From: Dermanyssus gallinae
Taxonomy: Eukaryota; Arthropoda; Arachnida; Mesostigmata; Dermanyssidae
DNA length: 64,000 nt
Reading direction: 5' to 3'
NCBI GenBank assembly: GCA_003439945.1
Contig: QVRM01000484.1
Coordinates: 868,001-932,000 of the forward strand
Shown piece by piece: positions 23,749 to 35,469 of this stretch; positions within the stretch are counted from its first letter, which is position 1; the number at the start of each line of letters is the position of its first letter. Position numbers and translations under genes: made by a program. The notes below the pieces were generated by a model that did not search any database, was not told the DNA's origin, and saw nothing but the letters and a program-made list of their open reading frames with translations.

Positions 23749-25260
23749 CACCTTTATTTTGTCAAAGGGAACATATTACAATATTTACATTTCACAAACC
23801 GTTACCTAGATTCATAGGACAGTCGAGTTACTTGTGTGCCCACATTTGCACCGCAAGTATTTTAAGTTCTCAGTGCCCTAGCCATCCGCCACGAAAACAT
23901 GTTGTTCACGCGATCCGTCTTTGCAATTTGTTTAGACGAGATGGTGGTACCGCTTCTAAGATTGTTCACGCGAATTGTAAAAAATTTAGATAAATTTGCT
24001 GATTTTATAATTCGATTGTACATGCGATAGTCCGCTCTGGACTGCAGCTCCCCAATAAGGCTTATCACAAGGGAGCTTTTAGCAACGTTACACCTTATTG
24101 AGACACGACGAATAAACTTTCTCTGTACACGCTCCATTGCTTCAATGTATTTGCCTAAATAAGGCCGCCAAACCTCACAACAATACGTAAACTTAGGAAC
24201 AACTAAACTGTTATAAAGCCTTATGTAAAAATTGCAATCATTAATTATAAAACAGCGAAATATTGTACTCGATATAAGAGAAGTTTGTCGGATAACTTGT
24301 GTTATAGGAGTGCTAAAATCCAGTTCCGGTGTCACCGTAACCCCGAGGTCCCTAATGCTATTTAATATAGGGATAGCCTCCCCATGCAGCTTGTAGGTAT
24401 GGGCTCCCTTTAAACACAGTACTGCACATTTCGGCACTGATATAAGCATTTCGTTATCCAAACACCATTTAGAAACTGCGTCAATTGCACTCTGTATAAT
24501 TTGTCGTTCGCTAGCAGTGTTAGAAGGCCCGTATAGCTTTAGATCATCAGCATAAAGCTTATATGTTATCGAATCAGGTATAACGTTTTTAAGATCTAAA
24601 ATAAATATGCAAAATAAAAGTGGGCCGAGGCTTGATCCCTGAGGAACTCCAGAGGGGCACCCTCCTGACTCACTAAAGCTACTGTTTACCCGAACGCAGA
24701 ACTCTCTACAGGTAAGATAACTAGAAATCCATGACAATGAGCGAGTATCAATATTCAAGTACCTAAGTTTCTGTACAAGCTTTACATGGTTTACTCTATC
24801 AAATGCTTTAGAAAAGTCAAAATATACACAATCAAAAGTCAACTTATCATAATGGCCCAATCTTGGGTAATTTCAACGAGTTGAGTTGCCGTGGATTTGC
24901 CTCTAGTAAAACCATGTTGGTTTTCATCCAACAAGCCTATAGATTGAAGGAACTTAAAAATATGGTCAACTAGCAGTTTTTCAAATATAATACATGCGAT
25001 TGATGATTGAGGTACCGGTCTATAATTATCTACATTTGACTTTGGACCCTTTTTATGTACAGGAGTTACGATTGACTGTCTAAAATTATTTGGCACAATG
25101 CCATCTTCATAAGACCTACTGAATATTAAAAAAAGAGGTTCTGTTATCACAGTCGCTACTTTTTTATAAAAGATGGGTGGGAACAAATCTGGAGTAAGGC
25201 TGCACTTATTGGGTAGTTGCTTGATTTTCGTTAGAATATTATATTCTGATAAATATAAAT
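23727..25260 (-). pseudogene. CR1-like LINE ORF2, 5'-truncated, one frameshift
   Basis: Two long frames, 25,186-24,839 and 24,860-23,862, are joined by one frameshift near 24,845. Motifs in order: RQSIVTPVHKKGP and NYRPV (RT motifs 1-2), NQHGFTRGKSTATQL, YFDFSKAFDRVNH (motif A), SGVPQGSSLGPLLF (motif B), KLYADDLKLY (motif C, YADD at 24,543-24,554), DLGVTVTPELDF, and the thumb 'LYNSLVVPKFTYCCEVW'. These are diagnostic of the CR1/L2/jockey side of LINE diversity. No endonuclease remains. The 3' UTR ends in a (TCAAT)n-type tail at 23,727-23,748, read as TTGAA units on the coding strand, just downstream of an AATAAA-like signal. Apart from truncation and the frameshift it is fairly well preserved. 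Confidence 0.88.
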
Positions 25261-25663
25261 AAGGACAGCCGTCACGTAGTTAGCGCATATCTGCGAGCAG
25301 AACCGGCAACGACATTTATCGCCAACTTGGAGAAATCCTTAGGTTGAACATACCAAGTCAAAATAGCCATGCACAAGGTACCTTGTGTATACGTGCCGGC
25401 CTTCCATCCCTGGCGAGGTACACAAATAACTGCGCTACTTCTGCCAAGGCCTCGGTAACTTATCCCTGCCACTCGAACAAAAATTGCTGAAGTAGTCCTG
25501 TAATAGGTGACCTAAACCTGACTCTGATTGTTTCTACGACCGGTTCGCAACCCGGTAGCAGGTACACAAAGCGGTTTCTTGCCATCCGCGGCCAAAGAAC
25601 ACGCTCCATATATATTGTGAAGCATCTTTCTAGCTGCGGAAAATTTGCCGCTGAGAGAGGGAC

Positions 25664-26790
25664 TCACACCCTGCCAAGGCTGTAGTTTAACATTGGCACA
25701 ATCTTAAGCTTAAAAAGAAGCACTACCGCACTTAGAGACAGTCGTCGAGGGCCTCTCACCTCTGTGTGAATAGAGGCAATAGCCACCCGACATCTGTCGC
25801 CGATCTGCTGGGTAAAGGTCGTTGCCGTATAGTGTAGCCTGAGACCCAAATACGGGAAGTAGTTGACAAACTCTAGCGATTGGCCACAACAGGGTATTAC
25901 GTTTGCCGCAGCCAATCGACCCCTACGACAAAACTTAATGGCTTTTGTCCTCCGCGAATTTATTTGCAGGCCCTTACGGTGAATGTAACTATCTACGTCG
26001 CCGAAAATTCGACGAATGGTACCGCGGTCCCGGTGGGCCACTACTATGCCATCCGCATACGTAACGACGACGGCGTTTCTAAACTCGTCCCGCACATGGC
26101 GAGCTAGGTCTGCGAGGAGCAAGGAGAAGGCCAGGCAACTGAGAGGTTCCCCCCCCTGAGGGGTCCCTACGTTTTGACTCAGCTACAAGGTGTCCTCGCC
26201 TCTTACGTTTATTTCAAGGCGTTCTTCAGTAAAGAAGCTGAAGAGCACTCGTAGGAAAGAACCACCCACCCCAGCATGTCGAAATTAATCGACTAGTAAT
26301 TGACGGGGAGCTTTGTCAAAGGCATTGACAAAATCGATAAAAACGGCGTTGTTATTATAATAAAACACGTTTTTGTTGCAACTAAGCGTAATAATAATAA
26401 TAATAAAAGGCCGGAAGTTGCTGAGTAAACTAATTTGCTACTTTTCAAAAAATAAATGGTGAGAGCGGACCCCAGAAACTTGACTACTTCTTTGATCCAA
26501 TCGTTTGCGGTCGTTTGCGGAAAACATGCTTGACCGCTTTGGAAAAGTTGGGCAGGATACTAATGAAAAGGCAAAGGAATATTTAAAGAGGATACGTTTT
26601 TAGGGATCAGGACTAATCGGGCCTTCTGATTCTCTATTAGCAGAATTATAACGGCTTCTCCCGAGATACCGTTTCTGTCCGTTACTTTTCGCGGCCGGAG
26701 CTTTTTCATGATCCTTCCTGCTTCATCCATATCGACGGGAAGCGCGGGGGCTGCGCGTAAACCTTCCAAATTATGATTCAGCAATGACTT
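25664..26790 (-). pseudogene. Decayed LINE RT with mutated catalytic box (YADG)
   Basis: The upstream piece 26,784-26,560 has 'GRIMKKLRPRKVTDRNGISGEAV' and LVLIPK (start of the RT). A broken middle at about 26,340-26,125 has FIDFVNAFDKAPRQ (motif A) and VGTPQGGEPLSCLAFSLLLADL (motif B). The open frame 26,122-25,664 has VVTYADGIVVAH (motif C, with Gly for the second Asp at 26,048-26,059), 'INSRRTKAIKFCRRGR' and FPYLGLRLHYTATTF. The second palm aspartate is essential for polymerase activity, so this copy would be inactive even without its stops. It is related to the 51-56 kb families rather than to the CR1-like copy. Confidence 0.8.
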
Positions 26791-26794
26791 TGTC

Positions 26795-28665
26795 CATTGA
26801 TCGATGTAGTCAAGTTTTTAAGAAGTCCTTAAAACTTTGGTGAAATCATTAAAAGAGGTGTATATGAAGTATATGGCCACTTTATCTATGACGAAAAACA
26901 AGAAGTGCACATCCCGGTGAAACTTCGAGGTAGTCCTTTATATAGCTGAAGAACCGTTTGATGCGCGCACTGCCGCTGCTCCCTGCCGGCTGTTTGGGGT
27001 ACTGAGGCGAGGCTAGAATAAAGTCTATACATTTAGAACCGGTAAAATGTAGTCCAAGCCTAACGCCAGAACGGACCTTTTTAGATTTATTTGCAAAAAC
27101 TAAATATCCATGATTCTTTCTTATTTTCATGAGCGTCTCTACGCGTTGCTTGTAGGTCGAGCAGAGATAGCATAGTGACTCTCTTACTAGCAGTGATAAA
27201 AGTGCGGCAGGGCGTCGCAATTTTGCGAATAATGCAACTTTTGTGTGAGGAACAGCTAAATTGAACAAGGCCAAGTCTGAGAGATACATGATTTGTTTTT
27301 TATTTCTATTTTTGCCGAGCACACGCTTATGGGGAGACAATTGTTGTCTAGAATAAGATATTTGGATAAACGATATACCAGTAAAAAATACAAAGTTTAA
27401 AGAGTTGCAAAGACGCACCTAATACTAGAATTATTGTGTAAGAAGTTAAGTTTTAAGCACGTTGGTTTATCTATATTTACACATATCAGGACGTTCGACA
27501 TCAATATCGCCAGATGCGTTTCTTCTAAACTCTAGTGTGGTTAATTGGCTAGTTAAACTACACTCAATTGATTGTGGAAAATAAGCCGTAAAAATTATCC
27601 TTAATGATTTTTCAAACATACTTGCTGTGTATTGATAAAATTGCTTTTTCGGTTGAGATCGTTTTGTAATATTTTTTAGTAAATGCAGGGTCAGGTATTT
27701 AACAAATGCTATATAATTATCTGCAAAATCTTGGTAGAGCCCTTTTTGAGACCTTACAAGTTATAGTGTCTAGGCAGATGAGAGTCATTTTGGAAATATA
27801 TCGGTACCACAGCGTTAAATATTCTACCGAAGATTGCCACCCAACATTGAACTCTTTCAGTGGAAATAGAATAAATTGTAGCCGTTGTCCTCCATGGCAT
27901 GATCGAGTTTTCTGGTTCTGACTCGGCCATAATTAGTGTGTGGAAACATTTAGAAAAGGAAACACTATCAATAGCTGATTTGGTGGTGGTGGTGATGGTC
28001 CATCAGAAGCACACAAGCCAAATCGAAATGGCGTGCAGTGTCAATGAATGTGTAATGAGTTTCCTACCGCAGATTTGAGCACCAAACATTGTGTATGCGA
28101 CTGCAACATTCTAGTAATAGTAGTTGTAGGTAGACACCACTGCAACAACCATTATTACAAATCTTAACAGAAACAGCAGCAGCAACAACTGGAAAAACAG
28201 CAATTCGATCTACTAATGGAAATGAACGGTAATCAAGTTACCCGGTTGGGATAAACGTGTTCATGCTGTGAGTCCGTGCATTGTAAATATATGTTTTATT
28301 TTCACTTTTACTTTAAATAAAAAAAGAAATTCAGCATCGCCTTAATGATCGGCCCTCGCTCTTTTCAGTCCTCTGTGGTCTGTCCTCGTCCCTGCGTCGA
28401 TGGTTCACTCATCACCTGGAACGATTTAAAGGCAGTATTAACAGCAACAGCAAAATGCGTACCAATATTGAAACAATATTGCTGGCAAAAATAAAGCCAG
28501 TTGTGAATAAAATACTCTTGTAGACCGTCATTAGTACCACTTCTGAGTTGGTCCTTTAGTTTTGAGCTAACGACGTATTTTTGCCCCCCATGTGGCCGGT
28601 TATAGTATATGGTGGGTTACTCTCAATTAACGGAAATACTTTTTGTGAGTTGCATGCATTAGACT
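26795..28665. other. No gene recognised; one unassigned open frame
   Basis: A 178-codon minus-strand frame spans 27,418-26,882. It starts with GTG, is Lys/Arg/Leu-rich, has no recognised domain and no start context that convinces. The rest is AT-rich with no visible feature. Confidence 0.3.
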
Positions 28666-28667
28666 AG

Positions 28668-28670
<3 letters not shown>

Positions 28671-28704
<34 letters not shown>
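28671..28704. repeat. (TA)n microsatellite
   Basis: About 34 bp of TA. Confidence 0.95.
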
Positions 28705-28705
<1 letters not shown>

Positions 28706-28978
28706 CTTCTGCGTAGTGATACAACGCGTATATACATATTCTCCATTAAGAATATTTTTAGAGAGGAAAGAGGGGTGGCTGTGGCTTGCCATGATTAGGA
28801 ATATAGCCGCGGGAGAATCGTAAGAATACAAAAGCGGACCAAGACATCTCTATTCCCGATCAGCGGCTAGGCGGGAAGCAGTGCGCGCTTCAACTCACTC
28901 GAACAGATACGAACTTAGCGGAGGGTGAATATCTAAACAAGTCCCTATGCAGGCAATCGGCTGTGTCGTGAACAGCAT

Positions 28979-29040
28979 ATATATATATATATATATACAT
29001 ATATACATATATATTTATATATATATATATATATATATAA
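28979..29040. repeat. (TA)n microsatellite
   Basis: About 62 bp of TA with CA and TTTA interruptions. Confidence 0.95.
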
Positions 29041-29134
29041 TAAGGTCACGCAGACTCGGTTACTGTACTAAATTAAACAAGTTCACGAGGCACACAACGT
29101 TGAAGCTTGCTCTCACTCACGTTCTTTATTGAAA

Positions 29135-29171
29135 CGTTTCTCGTTGTAATGCAAATACTAGTCTTCGTCAG
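29135..29171 (-). other. Penelope/hammerhead-like motif, tentative
   Basis: The minus strand has CTGACGA (fits CUGANGA) at 29,171-29,165 and GAGAAACG ending at 29,135, followed by TTTCAATAAAG. Such CTGA-GA...GAAACG pairs recur in Penelope-like element terminal repeats. A convincing stem II is not visible between the blocks, so ribozyme activity is doubtful. Confidence 0.2.
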
Positions 29172-29554
29172 GGCCCGCTTACCGGTGAATCCGGGACACC
29201 ATGTCACACAAAGTACCTGAGCTTACTCATCCGTACTCACCTGCTCCACTTGTAGTTTAAACATCGGCTGCTGTCCTTATGCAAACACTGCGAGAGTAAA
29301 CGGTGTTGAAGGCGCTGAGAGTGGTTCAAACGCTCAGATGCAGCGGTAGGATCCCTATTACACGCGATCCGAGTTGCCTGTCGGTCGAAGAGGGACTTAG
29401 ATTTAAAGGTGGACCTGCAAGCGACTTCAACCGGAATGAGACGGAATTGAGTCCGGCTAAAGCAAAGAGACTCGCCGTCTTCGCTATTATCATCTTCATC
29501 ATCACTACCGCCGTCGTCATTCATGCATGTTGTCATCCATAGAAACAACCGCTG

Positions 29555-30510
29555 TTGAGCCGGGATCGTCTTAAAGCGGTGACTATTTCAAAATCTTTAG
29601 CTAAGGGAACTATGGAGGCCGATACCTATTGTAATATATACACCTCAGTGTACGAACTCCGGATCGCGATGAAGTATCAACCTCTTTCCCGTGGCGTTAG
29701 TTTTACAGAGGTCGCAAACGCTCGTTGGATTACCCACAGCATGCGGCGATCTGCCCACGCGTGGCTCCTGCGTCAGAATACCATCCTGATCGAGACCAGT
29801 CGCGGCTACTTTAGCACTACATATAACGTAAAAGTGAATACATTTACTAATGCTGATCGACTGCATACACAGCGTCCCCTAGATGCATCGCGTGTTTTTA
29901 TCTTTCTTTGGTGGAAAATGTATGCTCAAATCGGACGTTTGCATATAATGTATACATGCTTGTGTGTAAAAAGAGCAAGTCAGGCGGCCAGGCCAATCGC
30001 CCGTGAAGCCGCCAGTTTCCTGGGAGTGAAACCAAATATTGGGGGACCTAACAATAAGTTCAGTGCAACTCGGCGTCAGCCAGATAACCATTCCTTCCGG
30101 GCATTTCCCTCCCCTGCTGCCGGCAACAGCAGAAACAACTTCAACAGCCAATCCGGGATTGCTCCTTTTCAACACCGTCCTCCACCTCTTCCTCCACTAC
30201 CGGTTCTCCCCGCCATTTGGCCCCACCGACTCCACATACCGCCTCCACCTCTGCCACCAGTACCTCCATATTCCGGCCTCTTCCCAGATTACCTGCTGTT
30301 TTAAAACAATCCGGACTAAATTTCCCCCCCCCCAGTGACTCCGCCCAAAAGTTAGCATCATTTCCCACTGCGGATAAAAACGTGCTTTCAATATTCACCT
30401 CACCGCATCCCGTCGGAGTTCCCAGGCCCCCAGCAAGCCAGCCAAACTGCGAGAGAGAAAAACTACAATGGACGTCGTCAGGATCGAGACCAAAAAGTCA
30501 AACAGCCTGA
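29555..30510 (+). pseudogene. Possible LINE ORF1 remnant, proline-rich
   Basis: A long open plus frame (29,555-30,304) and an overlapping one (30,217-30,510) become strongly proline-rich from about 30,170 ('HRPPPLPPLPVLP', 'IPPPPLPPVPPYSG'). They lie directly upstream of, and on the same strand as, the CR1-like endonuclease at 30,552. Position suggests the C-terminal part of ORF1 or the ORF1/ORF2 junction. No zinc finger or esterase domain is recognised. The start codon of the long frame is TTG and its first 150 codons may be chance. Confidence 0.35.
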
Positions 30511-30551
30511 AAACCTCAATGACCTGCACCAGGCACTTTTTCGCAACAAAT

Positions 30552-33080
30552 AAGCATCGATGTGATTTTTATTTCAGAGACCTGGCTTACTAGCGCAATT
30601 AGTGATAGAGAGGTCTCACTCGGTGACCGGTACTCGGTGCATCGAATGGACCGAGATTCCAGGGGTGGTGGAGTGTGTATTTTAGCACTCAAGGGACTAA
30701 ACTGTCGCCGAATTGAGATACCCACAGGCTCGGAAACCGTAGCGGTAGACTTGCATTATGATCACATTATCATTCGAATCATATGCTGTTATGTCACCAA
30801 TGCGGACTCCGGCGCACAAAGAAAGGCCCGTATCGAAAATGTTATAGAAGTTCTAGAATTCTGTCGTGATGTCTGTTATCCTATATGCGTAGTTGGTGAT
30901 TTTAACATGCCTGACACTGACTGGTCAAATCTGCGCTTAAGTGATGCTACCAGCCCATGGAAGGCTAGCTTCTGCATCATAAATGGTTTAGATCAGCTTA
31001 TTATGCAACCCACAAGGGAAAACAATATTCTGGACTGGCTTATTACATCTGAGAGGGAGCTCGTCACTGAGCCAGCAGTCGTGGATCCCCCTATTGCTAC
31101 AGATCATCGGGCTCTCAGCTTTCGGATTCTGGTCCCTTCCTTCCATTTCTTAGAGTCGGGTGGTCGGTTCAACTTCTGGAAGGCTGATTATGACTCGATC
31201 TGTACAAATCTTGCGAGCGTAAACTGGACGACATTCTTTGCACGGTGCGTTGACATTGAGCAGATGTATAATGTACTTATCGATTATATACACTTTCTTA
31301 TCGAGGTATTCACACCCCAGAGAAACAATAATACTAATCCCAACATGACGTGTCTTCGAAACCATGTTCGACGGTTAGAGAAGCTCATGAATGAATTAGC
31401 GACTGAAAGCATCTCAGTGAAGCTTAGAAAGGCCTCGACACGGTTGAGAATTCTTGAAGAGTCAAAACTATCTTTTAAGGATGCTAAATCGTTTTACCGC
31501 TACGCGAATAAGCGACTTCGAGGTCGTGAGGAACTTCCTTTATTAAAAGTCGATAATGTTCTCAATGACAATAACCGAAGTAAAGCGGCGGCATTCTCGA
31601 AACTGTTTTCCTCTGTATATGTATACACCTCCGGTGATCAGCCGTCTTTACTGACAAATCGCGTGCGTATAGAAAGGCGCCAAAATCAAACAATTCATAA
31701 GCAGTTTTTAATCTCAATCGATGTCATAATTAAAAATATCAAAACACTCAAGAACAAATGCAGTTTTACACCAGATGGTATTCCACCAGTGTTTTATAAA
31801 AACACTTGTGATTTTATCGCCGAACCATTACTGTACATTTTTCAGAGATTGTATTGTGATGGGCAAGTTCCGTCATTATTTCAAAGGTCAATTGTAACGC
31901 CTATATTCAAAAAAGGTGCTAAGGATTTAGTGGATAACTACCGGCCGGTGGCTCAACTGTCCATTGCGTGTATTTTAATGGAGAAGTTAATCGTTGATTA
32001 TATTGAATTTTTTTAGTGCGTAACAAATTGGTTGACGCCAATCAGCATGGCTTTGCCAGGGGCCGTTCTACAGGGACACAACTTATATCCATGGTCCACG
32101 ACTGGAGTCTACGCATAAATAATCGTAGAACATTTCATTGCATATATTTTGATTTTTCAAAGGCATTTGATAAAGTGAATCACAAACTTATGTTACAAAA
32201 ATTAGAAAGTATTGACCTTGACTCCACAACTTGTCGATGGGTGTCAGCATACCTTACTGGGCGAAATTTTACCGTCAAAGTTGGTAACGTAGAAAGTGAC
32301 CCCCTCCCCTGCACCTCAGGGGTGCCGCAAGTATCGTGCATTGGGCCCCTGCTCTTCAGAATATACGCCCTCGATCTCCCAACAGTGATTCCAGAAGGTG
32401 TCACTTATCTCTTATTTGCCGACGATTCAAAAATATACTCAGCAGTCGACAATTCCACAAGTATTATTCAACTAGCAATTAATAATGGCGAAAACTGGTG
32501 TTGTGAGAATAGGATGCGAATATCTGTGCCTAAATGTGCCGTGGTGTCGTCAGATGGCAGTTCGCCACTGTATACACTCGCTAACGATGCAATACCAGTA
32601 ATTAAACCTTTTCGTGATCTTGGTGTGATTGTAACCCCCAAATTAGACTTCTCTCAACATATTACTGCCACCGTTGCTTCTGCTTCACAACTATGTAATA
32701 CCATATTTAGATGCTTCATTTAAAAAATACTGATTTCTATGTGACTTTGTACTGAAGTCTAGTATTACCCAAATTTCTCTACTGCAGCCAGGTTTGGGCT
32801 CCTTATTTGGCAAAAGATATAAATGCCGTTGAGAGGGTACAGGCCAAATTTATCAGACGGATATCGAAAAGATGTAATATTCCTCGTAAAAGCGTATCTC
32901 TTGTGCCAATACGTACATTACACGCACGAGGTGATCTATCGCTGTATTAAAAAAATGTGTTGTATCGGGACTAATGGTGTTAGCTTTTTGATTACGTATA
33001 CTCATTGTTACATTACGATCATTCGTCTGGGTTTAGTCCTACAACCTACCTAACCCCATTTGAGCCTTTTCACAAACTAT
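30552..33080 (+). pseudogene. CR1-like LINE ORF2 (endonuclease + RT), frameshifted
   Basis: An almost complete ORF2 in three frame segments. The first (about 30,552-32,014) has the AP endonuclease motifs VIFISETWL (catalytic Glu), VVGDFNMPDTDW and ATDHRALSF, then 'SFTPDGIPPVFYK' and RSIVTPIFKKGA. A frameshift in a T7 run near 32,005-32,012 leads to the second segment (to 32,723): NQHGFARGRSTGTQL, IYFDFSKAFDKVNHK, TSGVPQVSCIGPLLF (motif B with V for the usual G) and LLFADDSKIY (motif C, FADD at 32,415-32,426). A further shift leads into the thumb (32,724-33,050), including SLVLPKF and 'VQAKFIRRISKRCN', with in-frame stops. It belongs to the same broad family as 23,727-25,260, in opposite orientation. 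It would be inactive as it stands. Confidence 0.88.
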
Positions 33081-33089
33081 ATAAATTAG

Positions 33090-34530
33090 GCATCTATTTT
33101 TTAAATATATAAGTATAAACCTGAAAGAATAGAGAAATAGAGCGAGTAACTTCTATGAGGCTTCATTGCAGCGACTGTGTTTTTAGGCTCTGCAGTAGGG
33201 TAGCACGTCTGGCTTTCTCGCTCGATTTGAAACGGCGCGCGTAAGTCAGGTAGTACAAGTCTCCTTCCGTTGCAGTGCTTTATTGCAAGTACGGGTGTGG
33301 GACAGTTAGTATATATCGCGTCCCCTTTCTAAGAAAAAATTAAAAATGTTCAAAAACTTACGTTAAGCAACAAAGTTTTGAAATGCAAGTAACAATATGA
33401 CGGTTGATTGGTTCAGCTATGTTTAGCTGTCGTTTCTTATAATATCTGTCTATTTTAGCGAAGTTTATTTCTAGTTCATAATGGTGTAGAAAAATGCAAG
33501 TTCCAAGTAGGATGCGCTTGCCTAGTTCGTCTGCTTCAGATTATCTGCCTCTAGTATACACATATTTACCCCTTATATGCTACTGTTGGAGCTATCTTCA
33601 GATGAAACAACATAATAATCCGCAATGAGCAAAAAAAGAGTAGTTGTTGGATAAGTGTAGCAGTTAAAAAAAAGTAGTAATATTTGTACATAAGAAACGA
33701 CGAGTGGCGACGTTCGCTACCGCCACTGTGCCGCAGCGTCACCTCACAGTCATTTATGCATGCACTCAATCTCGACATGCCCTCCGAAAATCTTAATTAC
33801 TCCGCAACCACAGCTTATTTTAGATTTGGTACCAAAATGACCGTCATGAAATGCGTATTTTGTTTGTGTATGTTACTTTTGAGCGCTGTGAATGATCGTA
33901 TGGTTATGGTTTTGAGGTACTGGGCGTAGAGGCTAATAAAAGAACTTCAGTTTTGCGAATTCTCTTCTAAACAACTATGTCAAATCATCTTCTGCTTAAC
34001 ATTATATGTTCATCGGAGAATTTTCTCACGAACACGACGATGTGCTTTTTGTTTTTGTACAAAATAACTAGTTGTCTTGCAACATTTTATGCTTTTTTGT
34101 CGAGCAAAAACACCCATGTCACATATTGTAATAATTTAACTCTCACTCCGAAGCAAGACTTCTTAGAGCCCATGTTTCATTGAAAAAAAATGCTTTAACA
34201 AGCTCTACAATACTTATTATCGATTCTCGGATATTTTCCGGACACCCTGCGTATGTATATACCATACACGTGGTGCAACAAATAAATAAAGATAAAAAGC
34301 TTAAAGCTGTCTTTAATGCCATGTTTCTTTTATAAAGAAGCCTGCAGAAGTTTTTCCACATGGCGACGTCTCACTGGGACCATTTTCGATTAGTCGACTT
34401 TCTGGACAAACCTCTGCGCGGCACTTTATTTGTTTCAGTAAATATTTATATGTGTAGTTATTCATGTAAGCGTATATATACACAGTTGCAACATCAGTAG
34501 TGATTCTGTTAGAGCACTGTACCGAAGCTT
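33090..34530. other. No gene recognised
   Basis: AT-rich with only short frames. No motif seen. Confidence 0.4.
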
Positions 34531-34531
34531 G

Positions 34532-34532
<1 letters not shown>

Positions 34533-34597
<65 letters not shown>
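34533..34597. repeat. (TA)n microsatellite
   Basis: About 65 bp of TA. It lies immediately downstream (minus-strand sense) of the polyadenylation signal of the unassigned ORF to its right. Confidence 0.95.
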
Positions 34598-34600
<3 letters not shown>

Positions 34601-34624
34601 AGAACACCCTGTCTTGAAAGCGGC

Positions 34625-34630
34625 TTTATT
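34625..34630 (-). terminator. Candidate polyadenylation signal AATAAA
   Basis: AATAAA on the minus strand about 150 nt after the stop codon of the ORF at 34,777. Spacing and strand fit a 3' UTR of that transcription unit. Confidence 0.4.
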
Positions 34631-34776
34631 TGTATTGTACTCATTTACAAACGTTCTTTACAATGTTATTAATTACAAAACTTATCCTGCGGCTGTACAA
34701 TATGTAAATCTTACATCCATGTCTAAACTCGAGATTGCCTTGCTTGCAAGACCATATTCTCAGATACTCTACCGAT

Positions 34777-35378
34777 TTAAGCTTTTCTGGCGTTGTTGGG
34801 CCCAAACCCTGTTGCACGCAAATCCGACGCTTTCAGGAAAAAGTCGGCGTATTGCATGGATACGGATGCTTGAAGTCCAACGGCGCCTGAAAGCACGAAC
34901 GCGTTAAAATGCTCCGAGCGTGCGTAGCATTCACTGATATATGACAGGTCGTAACGGTGCTGCGTGTCCACGGTTCGCACAGTGAGCAGGCAGATGTCAA
35001 TGAGCAACAACCCCGGTAGACGCGCTAGAAACCGATTTAAACGATCGCTTAGTTGCGCGACGAGCAGTGAAGGATCGGATGACGCAAGCTGAGGTTGTTG
35101 GCGCCCAGACGTATGAAGATCACCTCGATGGTCACCGACAGCGTAGCTTTGGCGATGTCTATCGGTTGGTCGATGCGGCCACGAGGTAGACACACGACCA
35201 TGGGACAGTCGCTTACGGCAAGTGGCCCGAAGTAGATGACGTCGGAGGCGACTTGGTGAACGAAGCACTCGCCGATGGCGGCCATCCGCTGTTTGCACGC
35301 AGAAAAACGCTTCCTTGTACACGTAGACGCCAATAAAATCAATGCTCTGTTTGACCCATTAGTATGGCGAGAAGGCAT
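34777..35378 (-). pseudogene. Unassigned ORF with SGNH-hydrolase-like motifs, one frameshift
   Basis: A GC-richer island in AT-rich surroundings. The first frame opens at ATG 35,378 (a second in-frame ATG near 35,286) and stops at 35,049. The second frame covers that end and continues to a TAA at 34,777. Joined near 35,050-35,105 they would give roughly 200 codons. Segments that recall SGNH/GDSL esterases are IEVIFIRLGANNL (like the block III G-x-N-D strand) and a final 'DLRATGFGPNNARKA' (like block V D-x-x-H...G, with His absent). The expected N-terminal GDS is not clear (YFGPLAVSD). CR1-like LINE ORF1 proteins can carry such an esterase, so a retrotransposon ORF1 is one explanation; a host or other mobile gene is another. 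The fold assignment is inference from motifs only. Confidence 0.4.
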
Positions 35379-35469
35379 CCACTTTTGCCCGTGCCGAGGC
35401 CAGTTAAAAATGTATTGAATATTTTGATGATGCTATAGAGGGAGAAGCACATGCCGCTATTGAACGAAC

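Noticed and set aside
23197..23817. 206-codon plus-strand frame
   Set aside because: Its first half is antisense to a decayed LINE (minus-strand YLGVTLTPGLSFSRH) and its second half runs through a LINE tail.
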